In this document: positions 30,534 to 39,800 of the stretch, one piece after another
Position numbering within the stretch: position 1 is the stretch's first letter
Layout of the letters: each line of letters begins with the position of its first letter
Source: Methylobacterium sp. Leaf123
Lineage (GTDB): Bacteria > Pseudomonadota > Alphaproteobacteria > Rhizobiales > Beijerinckiaceae
Assembly (NCBI RefSeq): GCF_001423405.1
Contig: NZ_LMNS01000001.1
Location: forward strand, 439,384 to 503,383
Length of the DNA: 64,000 bases
Direction of reading: 5' to 3'
Position numbers and translations under genes: made by a program
Notes under the pieces: generated by a model
Seen by the model: only the letters and a program-made list of their open reading frames with translations
What the model was told of the DNA's origin: nothing
The model's database searches: none

Positions 30534-31043
30534 ATGGAACACTATAGATCCGTCTTCGCAACCACCGCCGTCATGGTGTTCGGTCTTCTCGCGACCTCTC
30601 CTCTCGTGAGAACGCAGAATTCAGCGCCGACTCCGACGCGCGCCCAGAGCGTGATCGTTAGCAGCGCCGAGGCGGCCGAAGGTTCTACCTGGGCCGATCC
30701 GCCGCGATACAGCGCCGTCATGGCTGCAAAGCCCAGCATCGACGACCGCAGCAGCATGCTGGCGCCGAAGCCCGCCACCTTCACTCTGCTACCCCCTGAG
30801 ACGGTGGCACTCCTGGCCGCCGACGACCTCGCGCGGGCCGACACCGCTCAGCGCGTGCAAGCCGTGCGGCGTCACCGTGCTGCGAAGGTCGCGACGCGCA
30901 CGCGACCGGCTCCGGTTGTCGAGACGTCCACCACGGGCCCGGCTTCAAGCGGGGAGGCGACCGCCTCGCAGCCGCAGAAAGCCGCCCGGATCGACCCAAT
31001 CGGTGATCTTCTGCGGGGGCTGGGGATCGGGCGGGATAGCTGA
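30534..31043 (+). CDS. Hypothetical exported or membrane-anchored protein
   Basis: A 169-residue protein of unrecognised family. The N-terminus (HYRSVFATTAVMVFGLLATS) reads as a signal peptide or anchor. The middle is Ala/Pro/Thr rich and the C-terminus ends DPIGDLLRGLGIGRDS. Third-position GC supports coding. The ATG at 30534 is preferred to an in-frame codon seven residues upstream because it puts the hydrophobic stretch close to the N-terminus. Confidence 0.6.
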   Translation: MEHYRSVFATTAVMVFGLLATSPLVRTQNSAPTPTRAQSVIVSSAEAAEGSTWADPPRYSAVMAAKPSIDDRSSMLAPKPATFTLLPPETVALLAADDLARADTAQRVQAVRRHRAAKVATRTRPAPVVETSTTGPASSGEATASQPQKAARIDPIGDLLRGLGIGRDS

Positions 31044-31172
31044 GGCCTGCGTTTCAGCCTGGTTCAGGCTCAAGCCCTTTTCGGGCAAGCCAATCTGCCG
31101 CACGGCACGGGCCATCGTTTCCACTCGTTGATTCATAGGACGTTCCTGAATCCGCGTCGTGGAGTAACCGTT

Positions 31173-31271
31173 ATGATTCTTGCTGCTGCTATTATGTTGA
31201 TCGGCGCCCTTGGCGCGATCGCCCTCACCGTCGCCGCACGGCCGAGCGCCGACCGCTTCCTGAAGTGGTGA
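31173..31271 (+). CDS. 32-residue predicted membrane peptide, copy 1
   Basis: A small open frame with GGAG eight bases before ATG. One hydrophobic helix (ILAAAIMLIGALGAIALTV) is followed by a short tail, ARPSADRFLKW. A similar peptide lies 97 bases downstream, with the same layout and end. No family is recognised. Confidence 0.5.
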   Translation: MILAAAIMLIGALGAIALTVAARPSADRFLKW

Positions 31272-31368
31272 CGCCCCCCTGACGTCCCCGCGCGCCATTC
31301 CAAGACGGTGAAACTTCCCAAGCCTGTTCCGCGTTATGGCTGCGAACAGATGACGCGGGGATCCGACT

Positions 31369-31461
31369 GTGGCGGCGATAGTGATGATGGCGGGCGTGAT
31401 CGGCGCAGCAGGAACACTGATCTGCCTCATGCCCCGGCTCGACTCGTTTTTCGAGTGGTAG
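31369..31461 (+). CDS. 30-residue predicted membrane peptide, copy 2
   Basis: Starts at GTG (or the ATG codons at 31384/31387). The helix AAIVMMAGVIGAAGTLICLM is followed by RLDSFFEW. It lines up with copy 1 from AAI to the terminal D-x-F-x-x-W. GGGG lies upstream at ribosome-site distance. The shared end in two adjacent tiny frames supports both being real. Confidence 0.45.
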   Translation: MAAIVMMAGVIGAAGTLICLMPRLDSFFEW

Positions 31462-31889
31462 AGCGCCCACCCGGCTTGAGCTGATTTCCGGTGCAGTCGA
31501 ATTTGTAAATCCAAAATCAATCATGGCTGGGTGCGCTCGAAATCAACTCGGTCGCTGTAGCACTGATTTTCGACGCAAAAAAGTATTGATTAATAATCTG
31601 GGATTGTAACCAAGTCTTCTCGGCACGCTACCGCTATTATTCTCCGCGGCTATATCTGTGCGCAGCGGTTCTCGTTGGTGCCGTCAATAGCCAGCAAGCG
31701 AATTTCGTCGCGGCTCGCAAACGAGACGTCGCGCCGGCTTACGCATCATTTTCGTGATGCCTTTGTCACGACTGAAATTGCGAAATCACTATCCTGTATT
31801 CTGCCCGTGCAATGAAGCGCGAGAGTGAGCTTGAATCTCGGCGTCTATCATCCGACCATGATGCAGCTTGCGGCGGAGCGAGGTGCGTC
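31462..31889. other. AT-richer gap, no gene seen
   Basis: This 428-base stretch has lower GC than its surroundings. A GCATCA/TGATGC hairpin lies at 31743-31760. No convincing gene is seen; short frames lack ribosome sites. Confidence 0.35.
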
Positions 31890-32312
31890 ATGTCCGGTAG
31901 CCCGACTTGGTACTCGTGGCTCACCTTTCCCTTTTTCGCACCGCTGAGCGGCGGAGTTAGTCAGGACATCTCGGCAGGGCCCTACCAGGGCGTCCCGGAG
32001 ATTGAAATCGCGGTCATCAAGGAGGTCGGAAGTTTTGGCCAGCAGCTCGGGATCATTTCCGAGGCTGTCCGGGAGCTTGCCGAGAAGGTCGGGGCGATGC
32101 CGCCCGCAAACTCGGCTCAGGAACTGGCAGAGGTGGGGGAGGCTGCTCGCGAGCTGACGCCACTCGAAAAGCTCAATGTTCTCATCGAACGCGTGGATCA
32201 GGTGAAGGCGGCCTACCACCAATCGGTGGAGCGGGAGGCGATCCGCGCTCTGGAGCGGCTGCATCGCGTCGATCCCGGAGCATCGAGCAAGCTCGCAGCA
32301 CGCTTCCGGTAA
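31890..32312 (+). CDS. Hypothetical protein
   Basis: A 140-residue protein starting MSGSPTWYSWLTFPFFAPLS; a 166-residue form from 31812 is possible. The N-terminus is aromatic and hydrophobic. The rest is mostly charged helix (QLGIISEAVRELAEKVGAMP, LNVLIERVDQVKAAYHQ), suggesting a coiled coil. No family is recognised. It is the last host gene before the prophage. Confidence 0.5.
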   Translation: MSGSPTWYSWLTFPFFAPLSGGVSQDISAGPYQGVPEIEIAVIKEVGSFGQQLGIISEAVRELAEKVGAMPPANSAQELAEVGEAARELTPLEKLNVLIERVDQVKAAYHQSVEREAIRALERLHRVDPGASSKLAARFR

Positions 32313-32503
32313 CGTAGGACTGCTGCTGCCCTCGTGGAGGAAGCAGGCCGGAGAAGCGCCGATCCTCGCAGGTGTCGGTGATCGTCAGGAGGTTGCCTCT
32401 CGAAGAACCCCTCCCTCACCATGGGCTCTTGTCGGTCGATTGGCGAACGAGTCAGACGGTCCGTTTGGTCAGGTCAGCGGCGTGCGGCACTCAGGGAAAT
32501 GAC

Positions 32504-32694
32504 GCAGCCGGCAACCGGCTGCACCCGTAAGCCGAGAAAGAAATCGGTCGGCGCCAGTCCAGCCGGAATGTTCTGAGAGGATGGGCAGAGGCATGACCCT
32601 TTCCGAAGGGTCAGCGATACGTCGCTAAACGCCGGCAAAGAGGACGGCGAAGCGGTAATCTCAATAAGAGGGATCAGAAAACCTGATTTTCTGA
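32504..32694. other. Gene-free segment with three perfect hairpins
   Basis: Within the 618-base gene-free stretch 32313-32930 lie three short perfect stems: GCAGCCGG-CAA-CCGGCTGC (32504-32522), TGACCCTT-TCCG-AAGGGTCA (32594-32613) and TCAGAAAA-CCTGA-TTTTCTGA (32674-32694). This could be a structured RNA or the downstream region of the tRNA into which the prophage integrated. No known RNA family was recognised. Confidence 0.35.
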
Positions 32695-32716
32695 GGCGAA
32701 ATGCTCTTCAGAAAGA

Positions 32717-32733
32717 TGGTGCCCAGGGACGGA
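32717..32733 (-). other. tRNA 3'-end remnant, candidate prophage att site
   Basis: Read leftward this is TCCGTCCCTGGGCACCA. It fits tRNA positions 60-76: Y60, C61 and the T-stem strand, a 7-base acceptor strand CCTGGGC, discriminator A and CCA. The match stops at position 58, where the conserved A is G. Such fragments are typical of phages that integrate in tRNA genes. The intact gene should be on the minus strand at the other end of the element, which I do not see in this window. Confidence 0.55.
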
Positions 32734-32859
32734 CCTCACTAAGTGAGAAGGCACAGCAGTTTAAGCCCCGGTGGGACCATCATTGCGCCTGCTGAGTGAT
32801 AAGGGTTTTTGCCAGGTTTTGTCCCACCGCGAAGGACCCGTTCCGCCGCGCCGAAACGC

Positions 32860-32893
32860 AAAAAGCGCCCCCCGGCCGAAGCCAGGGGGCGCC
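32860..32893 (-). terminator. Terminator of the prophage late operon
   Basis: On the minus strand a GC-rich stem (GCGCCCCC / GGGGGCGC) with an 11- to 12-base loop is followed by TTTTTGCG. It lies 38 bases beyond the last late gene and closes the 26-kb leftward transcription unit. Confidence 0.8.
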
Positions 32894-32930
32894 GCGATAC
32901 GGTCAACGGGTCGAGGGGAGGTGATGGTCG

Positions 32931-33365
32931 CTAACCGCCCCGGAAGTGTAGCGTGATCGCGCTGGCCAGGGCAGTGCCAACCGCCGACAGTATGCCGGCG
33001 ACCACCTTCCAGGTCCGCGCCTCGATCTTTCCCACGCGATCCTCGACGGCGCAGATGCGGATGCCGATGTTGGTGTGCTTCAACTCGATCTCCGCGCGCG
33101 GCACGAACTCGGCCAGCATGGCGACGAGCTGTCCGTGGCGGGCGTCGGCCGTGTCCTGCATCGCCTTCTGCCGCTCGTCGAGGCGCGCCAGCGAGACGGC
33201 GATGCGCTCGGCCGGCGAGGCGTCGAGGGCGAGATCGTTGCTCTGAGCCATGGCACGGTGTCTCGGTTCGGAGAGCGGGAGGCGCGTCGCCAGCTCGGCA
33301 CCGATGGCATCGAGCCCGGCGCGGATCAGGACGGCAGGTGGTACGGGCGGCGGATAGGCGGGCAT
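32931..33365 (-). CDS. XhlA-like phage membrane-anchored protein
   Basis: A 144-residue protein with an acidic/basic coiled-coil middle (IELKHTNIGIRICAVEDRVG) and one C-terminal membrane helix (VVAGILSAVGTALASAITLHF). This layout resembles hemolysin XhlA or holin-accessory proteins of lysis cassettes. GGAG lies seven bases before the ATG. It follows the holin-like and endolysin genes. Confidence 0.5.
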   Translation of the reverse strand: MPAYPPPVPPAVLIRAGLDAIGAELATRLPLSEPRHRAMAQSNDLALDASPAERIAVSLARLDERQKAMQDTADARHGQLVAMLAEFVPRAEIELKHTNIGIRICAVEDRVGKIEARTWKVVAGILSAVGTALASAITLHFRGG

Positions 33366-33416
33366 CGTCGTCTCCGCGCGGGAACCGCCCGCCGGGAGCG
33401 GCGGGCGGCGGTCGGG

Positions 33417-33809
33417 TCACGCGGCGGGCTTGCGCAGCCCGGGCAGGATGCCGGCGACGACGGCGCCGAGACCGGTCAGCACCGCGGTCGCCTGAGTGGC
33501 GGTGCCGGGGTCGGACAGCATGGCGCCGGCGAGCGGGTAGCCGGCCGCGGCGGCGAGCGCGCTCGTAAGGGCGAACAGCCCTGCTGCGATGGCCGGGGCA
33601 GGCAGGGCCGGGACACCGGTCCCGCGAACGCCGCCGAGGATGCCGGCGACGAGGCCGACGACACCGGTGACCACCATGGTGGCGTTCACGGCCGTGCCGG
33701 GATCGGCCAGGATGGCGCCGGCGAGCGGGTAGCCGAAGGCCGCGGAGAGGGCACCGGCGAGCGCGAGCAACCCGGCGACGACGCCGGGGGCGAGGATCAG
33801 CTTCGACAT
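33417..33809 (-). CDS. Holin-like protein with internal duplication
   Basis: A 130-residue hydrophobic protein made of two near-identical halves: GYPLAGAILADPGTAVNATM and GYPLAGAMLSDPGTATQATA, each followed by a second hydrophobic helix ending in VAGIL. About four membrane helices result. Its place next to the endolysin suggests holin function; this is inference. GGAGATCTCCC precedes the ATG. Confidence 0.5.
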   Translation of the reverse strand: MSKLILAPGVVAGLLALAGALSAAFGYPLAGAILADPGTAVNATMVVTGVVGLVAGILGGVRGTGVPALPAPAIAAGLFALTSALAAAAGYPLAGAMLSDPGTATQATAVLTGLGAVVAGILPGLRKPAA

Positions 33810-33863
33810 GGGGAGATCTCCGAGAGGGGAGGGGCGCCGGGAACCGCCGGCGCTCGGAACGGG

Positions 33864-34664
33864 TCAGGCGACGAAGACGCGCTCGGCCGCCGCCAGGCGC
33901 TTGCGGCGGTCGGTGAGGCCGTTCTTGCCGCCGTTGATCTTCACCGTGATGCCGACGACGTCGTCCCGATCGGCCAGCGCGTTGCAGCCGCGGGTGCGCC
34001 AGTAGAGAAGCGCGGGCGCCAGGAAGTTCTCAGGACGGCGCAGCGCGTCCGGATCGGCCTCGAAGCCGGCCTCCGCGTAGTTCGCCCGGCCCGTGGTCCC
34101 GAGGCCGCCGCCGCCGCGGTAGCGCCAGCCGTCGCCGGCCAGGCGGTTGCCGAGCCGGCCGCCGTAGACCTTATTCGCCAGGGCCTGCGGGTTGCGGGCG
34201 TAGGGCGCCGCGGCGGCGACCGTCGGGAATCGGTTCGGCCACACCTCCACCATGCGCGCGGCCGAGTAGGACAGCGCCTCTTCGGTGCGGGCGAGACCGG
34301 CGGACTCATGAGCGACTTGCGCCAGGAAGTGCGTCAGGCGCTTCGGTGTGGTGATGCCGGCCGCCTCGATCGCCGGCGCACTGGCGGCGATCGCCGCCAG
34401 GATGTCGGCGCGGGCGAACGGCTCGAAGCGCCGCAGCCGCGCGACCGTCACGAGGTCGGCGATGCCGCCGATCGGCGCCACCGTGCCGCTCGGCTTGGCC
34501 GGGATCGGCTTGGCGAAGGCGGCCCGGGTGAGCGGGCCGACGTCGCCGTCGGGTTCGAGCCCGGCATCGCGCTGGAAGGCGCGGATCGCCCCGTCCAGGC
34601 CGCCGGCCGTATCGATGGCATACCCGCGCGCCAAGAGCGCGCGCCGGATCTCGGCGACGGTCAT
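33864..34664 (-). CDS. Phage endolysin, peptidoglycan-binding plus GH19-like domain
   Basis: A 266-residue lysin. The N-terminal domain (EIRRALLARGYAIDTAGGLD, FQRDAGLEPDGDVGPLTR) is a peptidoglycan-binding module. The catalytic part has FLAQVAHESAGLARTEEAL, with the glutamate expected of glycoside hydrolase 19, then YGGRLGNRLAGDGWRYRGGG and VKINGG. It degrades murein at lysis. The ATG with GGAG upstream is chosen over a frame 57 residues longer. Confidence 0.85.
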   Translation of the reverse strand: MTVAEIRRALLARGYAIDTAGGLDGAIRAFQRDAGLEPDGDVGPLTRAAFAKPIPAKPSGTVAPIGGIADLVTVARLRRFEPFARADILAAIAASAPAIEAAGITTPKRLTHFLAQVAHESAGLARTEEALSYSAARMVEVWPNRFPTVAAAAPYARNPQALANKVYGGRLGNRLAGDGWRYRGGGGLGTTGRANYAEAGFEADPDALRRPENFLAPALLYWRTRGCNALADRDDVVGITVKINGGKNGLTDRRKRLAAAERVFVA

Positions 34665-34732
34665 GGTGGTGTTCTCCGAAATCGAGGGGACGTGTCGGGC
34701 TCGGGCCGGGAGGCGCGGCGAGCGGGTCGGTC

Positions 34733-35029
34733 TCAGGCGGCTTCGAGGTTCGCCGTCGGCACCGGGAACTGGATCGTCATCCCGGTGGTGTTCACGCCCA
34801 ACAGGGTGGTGAGCTGCGAGAACTCCGGATCGCACAGCATCACCGTGCCGACGTCGCCGATCATGAACTCGGGCGGGATCCCGTCGCGGCTGGTGATCCG
34901 GACCCGGTCGCCGAACTTGAAAGGCGCCGCCTCGACGCGCCGCAGGAACTCGGCGTGCACGTGGTCGGCGATGGCCTCGGGCGTATCGAGCGTTTCCGTC
35001 GTCGTGACGGTCTTGGTCAGGGTCAGCAT
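34733..35029 (-). CDS. Hypothetical phage protein
   Basis: A 98-residue protein of unknown family. FLRRVEAAPFKFGDRVRITS and FMIGDVGTVMLC resemble a small KOW/SH3-like barrel. A good GGAG site lies before ATG. It sits between the tail-fibre genes and lysis genes. Confidence 0.5.
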   Translation of the reverse strand: MLTLTKTVTTTETLDTPEAIADHVHAEFLRRVEAAPFKFGDRVRITSRDGIPPEFMIGDVGTVMLCDPEFSQLTTLLGVNTTGMTIQFPVPTANLEAA

Positions 35030-35039
35030 GGATCGCTCC

Positions 35040-35489
35040 TCACAAGGCGGCGGCGCGCGACCACAGCGCATCGAGCGCCGCAGCGTCATAGGGTTGGCCG
35101 GTGGCCGGGTTGGTGAGCAGGCCGCCGAGCTGATCGGTGAGCGGGTGGTCGCGCTCGAAGCTGGTCGCGCCGGCCAGCATCATCCGCGCGCCGAAGCGGT
35201 GGCCGCCCGCCTCGGGGATCTTCACCAGCGCGGCTTCCATGGCTGCAGGCAGATCGCCCCGCGCGGTCCAGGCCAGCGCCTCGGCTTCGGAGATGGTGCC
35301 GGCAAGCGCGAGCGCCTGCGCGAACTGGCGGTCCGAGATCGCGTTGGCCGGCGCTGTCCAGAGCGGAGCGTCATCGACCGGCTCGAAGGACCATCCAACC
35401 GGCAAATCGGGACGCGGCTCGCCATCCTCGATCATGTGCAGGGTGAGCTTGCGCCCCTGATCGTCGCGAATTTGCAAAAGCGTTGCCAT
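35040..35489 (-). CDS. Hypothetical phage tail-associated protein
   Basis: A 149-residue protein of unknown family. DRQFAQALALAGTISEAEAL and the C-terminal DALWSRAAAL are helical. The gene start overlaps the stop of the upstream tail protein (ATGA), so it is translationally coupled to it. Tail-fibre assembly chaperones often occupy this position, but no motif proves that. Confidence 0.5.
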   Translation of the reverse strand: MATLLQIRDDQGRKLTLHMIEDGEPRPDLPVGWSFEPVDDAPLWTAPANAISDRQFAQALALAGTISEAEALAWTARGDLPAAMEAALVKIPEAGGHRFGARMMLAGATSFERDHPLTDQLGGLLTNPATGQPYDAAALDALWSRAAAL

Positions 35490-36748
35490 CAGTCCGTGAC
35501 CTCGAAGTCCATGGCGAAGAGGTAATTGCTGAGCTGATTGGCCCCGGCGCTCGTCTCGGCCTTGATCGACCAGCGTTCGCCCGGCTCGAACGCGACGCTG
35601 TTGACGAGATCGCTCGCTGCATTGCCGGCCGTCATGGTGCAGGTCAGCGCGGTGTCACTGAAGAGCTTCTGCAGGGTGAACTTGACGCTTTGACCGGAGC
35701 CCGGCGTATCGACGCCGACAACGCGCAGGTTTCGGAAGATGCCCCGGCGACCGGCTAGGACGTAGACGTTGAAGGCCGACGCGCCGACGAGGTTGTGCGT
35801 GAAGTATCGCGTGACACCACCGGGGATCGATGTCGGGCCGCTGTTGCCGGCGACGACCGTGGGCGTAAACAGCGGTCGACCGGTGGCCCGCTGGTAGTCG
35901 CGCACGCGCCAGTTTCCCGACGCGTCGGACGTGGCATGGAAACAGTCCCCCGGCCGGGTCACGATGTTGACGCCGCCGGGGAGAATGAGGCTCACGCCGT
36001 TGTGCGTGATCGTGCTGCCGCCCTCCAGGATGTGCACGAGGCGGTCGAGATGACGACCGGGGCCAAATGAGTTGATCGGGGCAGAGCCGGAAATCGAAAC
36101 CTTGCCGGCAGGCGCCGAGCCGAGATCGACCATGCTCGCCGCCACCATGAAGGTGTTGCCCTTGCGCAGATCGCCCGTGCCCGTGGTGAGGTCGAGCAAC
36201 AGGGCATCGATCGGAGTGGCACCGTCGGGGAAGGCGCGCAGGGCCAGCGTCTCGATGGCGGCTCCCTGCCCCCCGGTCGGGGTGTAGGTGAGGCTGCGCT
36301 GGGCGATGTCGCCCCAGGTCCGGCCGGCGATGGCAAAGGCGACGCGCCCGATTGCGGTGCTCGCCACCTTGTCGAGCACGAGCTGACGCGATCCCGCGAA
36401 CAGGTTGGTGGCGGTGCCGAGCAGGTTGGTGAGCGTCGCCAGCAGCTTCAGGCTCACCGCCGCCGCGAAGCTGGAGTCGGTGCCGTTGAAACCCCGCGTG
36501 TCGATCAGGAAGGGCACGCTGTTGTAGGCGGTCGAGATGCTGCCCGCGGTGGTGAGCGTGCCGCCGTTCGTGCCGTTTGGGACCACCGTGTTGATGATCC
36601 AGGCGTCGCCGACAGCCCGGTCGCGAGCGCCGAAACTGATCGTCATGCCCTGCTGGACGACGGCGTTCAGATCCATGCCGGCGATCGCCACCGAGTTGGT
36701 GTTCGCGGTGACCGTCGCGGTGGCGGTCGAGGGGCCGTAGAGAGGCAT
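35489..36748 (-). CDS. Phage tail protein, possible receptor-binding component
   Basis: A 419-residue protein rich in Ser, Thr, Gly and Asn and in beta-strand patterns (TVTANTNSVAIAGMDLNAVV, RLVHILEGGSTITHNGVSLI). It follows the J-like gene. This fits a distal tail or fibre protein that contacts the host surface; the exact role is not shown by any motif. Confidence 0.55.
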   Translation of the reverse strand: MPLYGPSTATATVTANTNSVAIAGMDLNAVVQQGMTISFGARDRAVGDAWIINTVVPNGTNGGTLTTAGSISTAYNSVPFLIDTRGFNGTDSSFAAAVSLKLLATLTNLLGTATNLFAGSRQLVLDKVASTAIGRVAFAIAGRTWGDIAQRSLTYTPTGGQGAAIETLALRAFPDGATPIDALLLDLTTGTGDLRKGNTFMVAASMVDLGSAPAGKVSISGSAPINSFGPGRHLDRLVHILEGGSTITHNGVSLILPGGVNIVTRPGDCFHATSDASGNWRVRDYQRATGRPLFTPTVVAGNSGPTSIPGGVTRYFTHNLVGASAFNVYVLAGRRGIFRNLRVVGVDTPGSGQSVKFTLQKLFSDTALTCTMTAGNAASDLVNSVAFEPGERWSIKAETSAGANQLSNYLFAMDFEVTD

Positions 36749-36831
36749 AGGCGAGCGTCCTCAGAGGCGAGGGGATGGCAGAGCGGAGTTGTTCGCGGGG
36801 TCGTGCAGAAGGCGCTCAGAGACGCGACGGC

Positions 36832-39800
36832 CTAGGAGCCGGTGATCTCGAAGAAGGTGTAGGCGACGCCGCTCTGACCGTTGGTCGCGGCAATCGTGTA
36901 GGTGCGCTCGCCGGGGGGCGGCACGTCGCGGTAGAACGCCTCTGTGCCAAGGGTCTGAACTGTATTCCCGTTGGCCGCGCGCGTTACGTAGTAGTTCATT
37001 CCCTTATCGCGCAGGGCAACGCCATCACGCGCGATGCGCAAGATACCTTGCTGGCCCGGCGCCAAGGGTTGGTCCGGCTGTCCGTAGAACTCGGCAAAGA
37101 TCAGCACCGCGGACCCAGGCCGAACATTCACCTTAAAGCTAATGGAGTTGGAATTGGGGTCGAAGCCGGCATTCGACTGAGAGATACTGTTCGGCAGCAG
37201 ATTGCCCGGCCCGACACGAAGAGTGTCGATGTACGTCTCGGCACCGGTAAAGCGAAACGGATAGGTCGTCCCTCCGTTGGCGGTGAAGGCGATCAGGTTT
37301 GCGTCGAACAGGATCCGGGACGAACCATCGCCCAGGATGTCCATGAACAGGCCGGAGTTGCGGTAGAAGCCATTCCGCTCGGTCGAAAGCTGGATCGAGA
37401 ACCGGACCGCCACACCGGCCGGCGCCGACACTCCCTCGAACCTGATCCGGCCGAACGCGGTGCCGGCATCCGAGCGAGCATACAGATCGATGTTGGTGCC
37501 AGCCTGCGCCTGTACCGTGTTCGAGAGCGCGGTGGAGACCTGGTTGATCGTGCCCTCGTTGTTCCCGACTCGCGCGCCGAGCCCGGCGATCTGCTGACTG
37601 AGGGCCCCCTCCGTGTCGATCCGAGCACGCTCCGAGGCGAGAAAGTAGCCCCGATCGCTGTCCGTCTGTCGGGCGACCCCTTGCAGGTAAATCCGGTCTG
37701 CGTCGGTCTGTGCAGTCAAACGCGTTGTGCGCTCCGCCTGTGCGCTGACAGAGTCGGCCCGCGCCTTCTGCTCCGTGACCAACCCCGCCTCGACGCCGCC
37801 GACACGCGCATTCGTCGTGTCGATGCGCTGGCTCAGCGCGCTGTCGCCGTCGGCATAGGCCCTGAACAGCGTCTGGATGTTGCCTTCCGCCGCGGCGACC
37901 TTGCCCTCCACGGTCCCGAAGCGCGCGTTGACGCCCTGGAACTGCGAGGCGGTGGCGCTCTGATTATCCGTGACGGCTCTGTTGAGGCTCATGATGCCGG
38001 CCTCGTTGGTGCCGGTTCGGGCCTCGAGGCTGGCGGCACGCTGCGACAAGGCACCGGTCTCGCTAGCGCGCGTCTGCTCCTCCGTCACGATCCGCGCCTC
38101 GGCGGTCCCGATCCGCGACACCGCCCCGTCGATGCGGGTCGTCTGCGCCGCGTCGGCCGCGGCCCGCACCTGGATCTCCGAGGTGACGTCCGCCGCGACC
38201 TTGCCGACCTGCGCCGAAAGCAAGGTCTGGCTCTGCACCAGGGCCTCACCGTTGCCGGCAATCGCCCGCGTGACGGTCAGGAACTGCGCCGCCGTGTCGT
38301 CCTGGAAGGCGAGCAACCGCGTGGACACCTCGGCGACGGACCGGCCCGCCTCGTCGAAATTGGCGGAGGTGGCGGTCTCGGCGCGGGCGACGTGCTCGTA
38401 CAGGCCCCCGGTTTGCTCGCCGAGGTAGTCGAGCATCTGCGCCAGCGTGCCGACCATCAGCGGCAGATCGACGGCGCTCGTGCCGGCGGCTGTGACGACG
38501 TTGCGGATGCTGCCTTCTGTCGCCGAAATGCGGGTCTCCGCGCTGCTCAGGCGGACGCCCTGCGCGTTCACCGTGGTGAGCGTGGCCCGCTGCTCGATCG
38601 CCGCGCCTTGTGCGGTGATGGTCTGCTCGGCCGTGCCGAGACGTGCACTCACCCCGTCGAACTGCGCCGAGGTCGCCAGCGTCGAGACCGTCGCAGCCAC
38701 GGCATCGAGGCGAACACGGACGGCGTTGATGTCGGTGACGAGGCCCGACACGTCCTTGCCCTGGACCGATCCGTAGAGGTCGATCTGCCCCTTGAGCGCA
38801 TCGACCAGCACGGAGAGCGAGGTCAGGCGCTGGCCGGTCTCGGCCTCCAGCTTCGCCACGGCGGCGATGCGGACGCGGCCTTCGTCCGGCAGGATCTCGA
38901 TGCCAGCCGCCGCCTGATTGTCGCGCAGGGTCGCCACGTCGGCGAGGAGCCGGAAGGTCGCCTCGGTCAGGAGCGAGATGTCCTTGCGGACGTCGCCCAT
39001 GACGGCGTTGATGTGGCCGACCCGTACCGCCGGGTCTACAGCAAGCCCCCGGATCAATTCATCGACCCGGCCATAAGCGCTGGCGAGGGCACTGGCCGCC
39101 TCTTGGCTCGCGGCGTCGGCCGCCGCCTTTGCCACATCAGCCTTTGCATTCGCCTCGGCGATCTTGCCCTGCGCGTCCGGCCCCAGCTTTTCATAGGGAA
39201 TCGGCGTCAGGGTCGAGATATCGACGACTTCGCCGCGCACGATCGGCGCCACCGTCGAGAAGGTGGTCTCGGCCTCACGGCCAGCCAGGCCGGTGCTACC
39301 ATAGGCGACGGCGATCAGCGTGACGACGGCCTCGGACTGCCGGATCGGCGCGCGGCCCTCGATCGCGGTGCCGCTCGACAGCCGCTCGCGGGTGACGTCA
39401 CCGTCGTAGGAGAGCCAGACATCGTAGGAGCGGGCGCCGCGGGGCGGCGCGATGCTCCACACAACCTCAATGCCGGTCTCGATGCGCTCGCACCGGCCCC
39501 GCAGCGTCTTGATGTTCGGCAGCAGCGGCTCGGCCAGGGCGTCCGGATTGACCGGCACCGGGCCGCGTACCTCTTCGCCCAGCAGCTCCCAGATGCGCCG
39601 ATCGTCCTGCAGCATCTCGATACGGACGTGGTCGGCATCGGTCGGAAGGGCCGCGCGGACGACGTAGGTTTCCTGCAGCTCCTCGAGCTCGCCGACGACA
39701 AGGGTGGTCGGATCTTGCGTGTCGCGAGCGAGCACGTCGGCCAGGGCAAGCCGGATCGGCCCATCAACCGTCTGGACGAGGCGGGCTTCCGCGATCGCAA

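Noticed and set aside
30945..31136. A 63-codon minus-strand frame starting MNQRVETMARAVRQIG
   Set aside because: Its first third looks plausible, but half of it lies opposite the 3' end of the exported hypothetical gene and no ribosome site is clear. Kept out for lack of support.
32313..32760. Possible tmRNA, RNase P RNA or 6S RNA in the hairpin-rich gap
   Set aside because: None of the sequence signatures I know for these RNAs is present; only isolated stems and the tRNA-like 3' end are seen.
32771..32956. A 61-codon plus-strand frame at the prophage left end
   Set aside because: It runs through the late-operon terminator and has no ribosome site or sensible composition.
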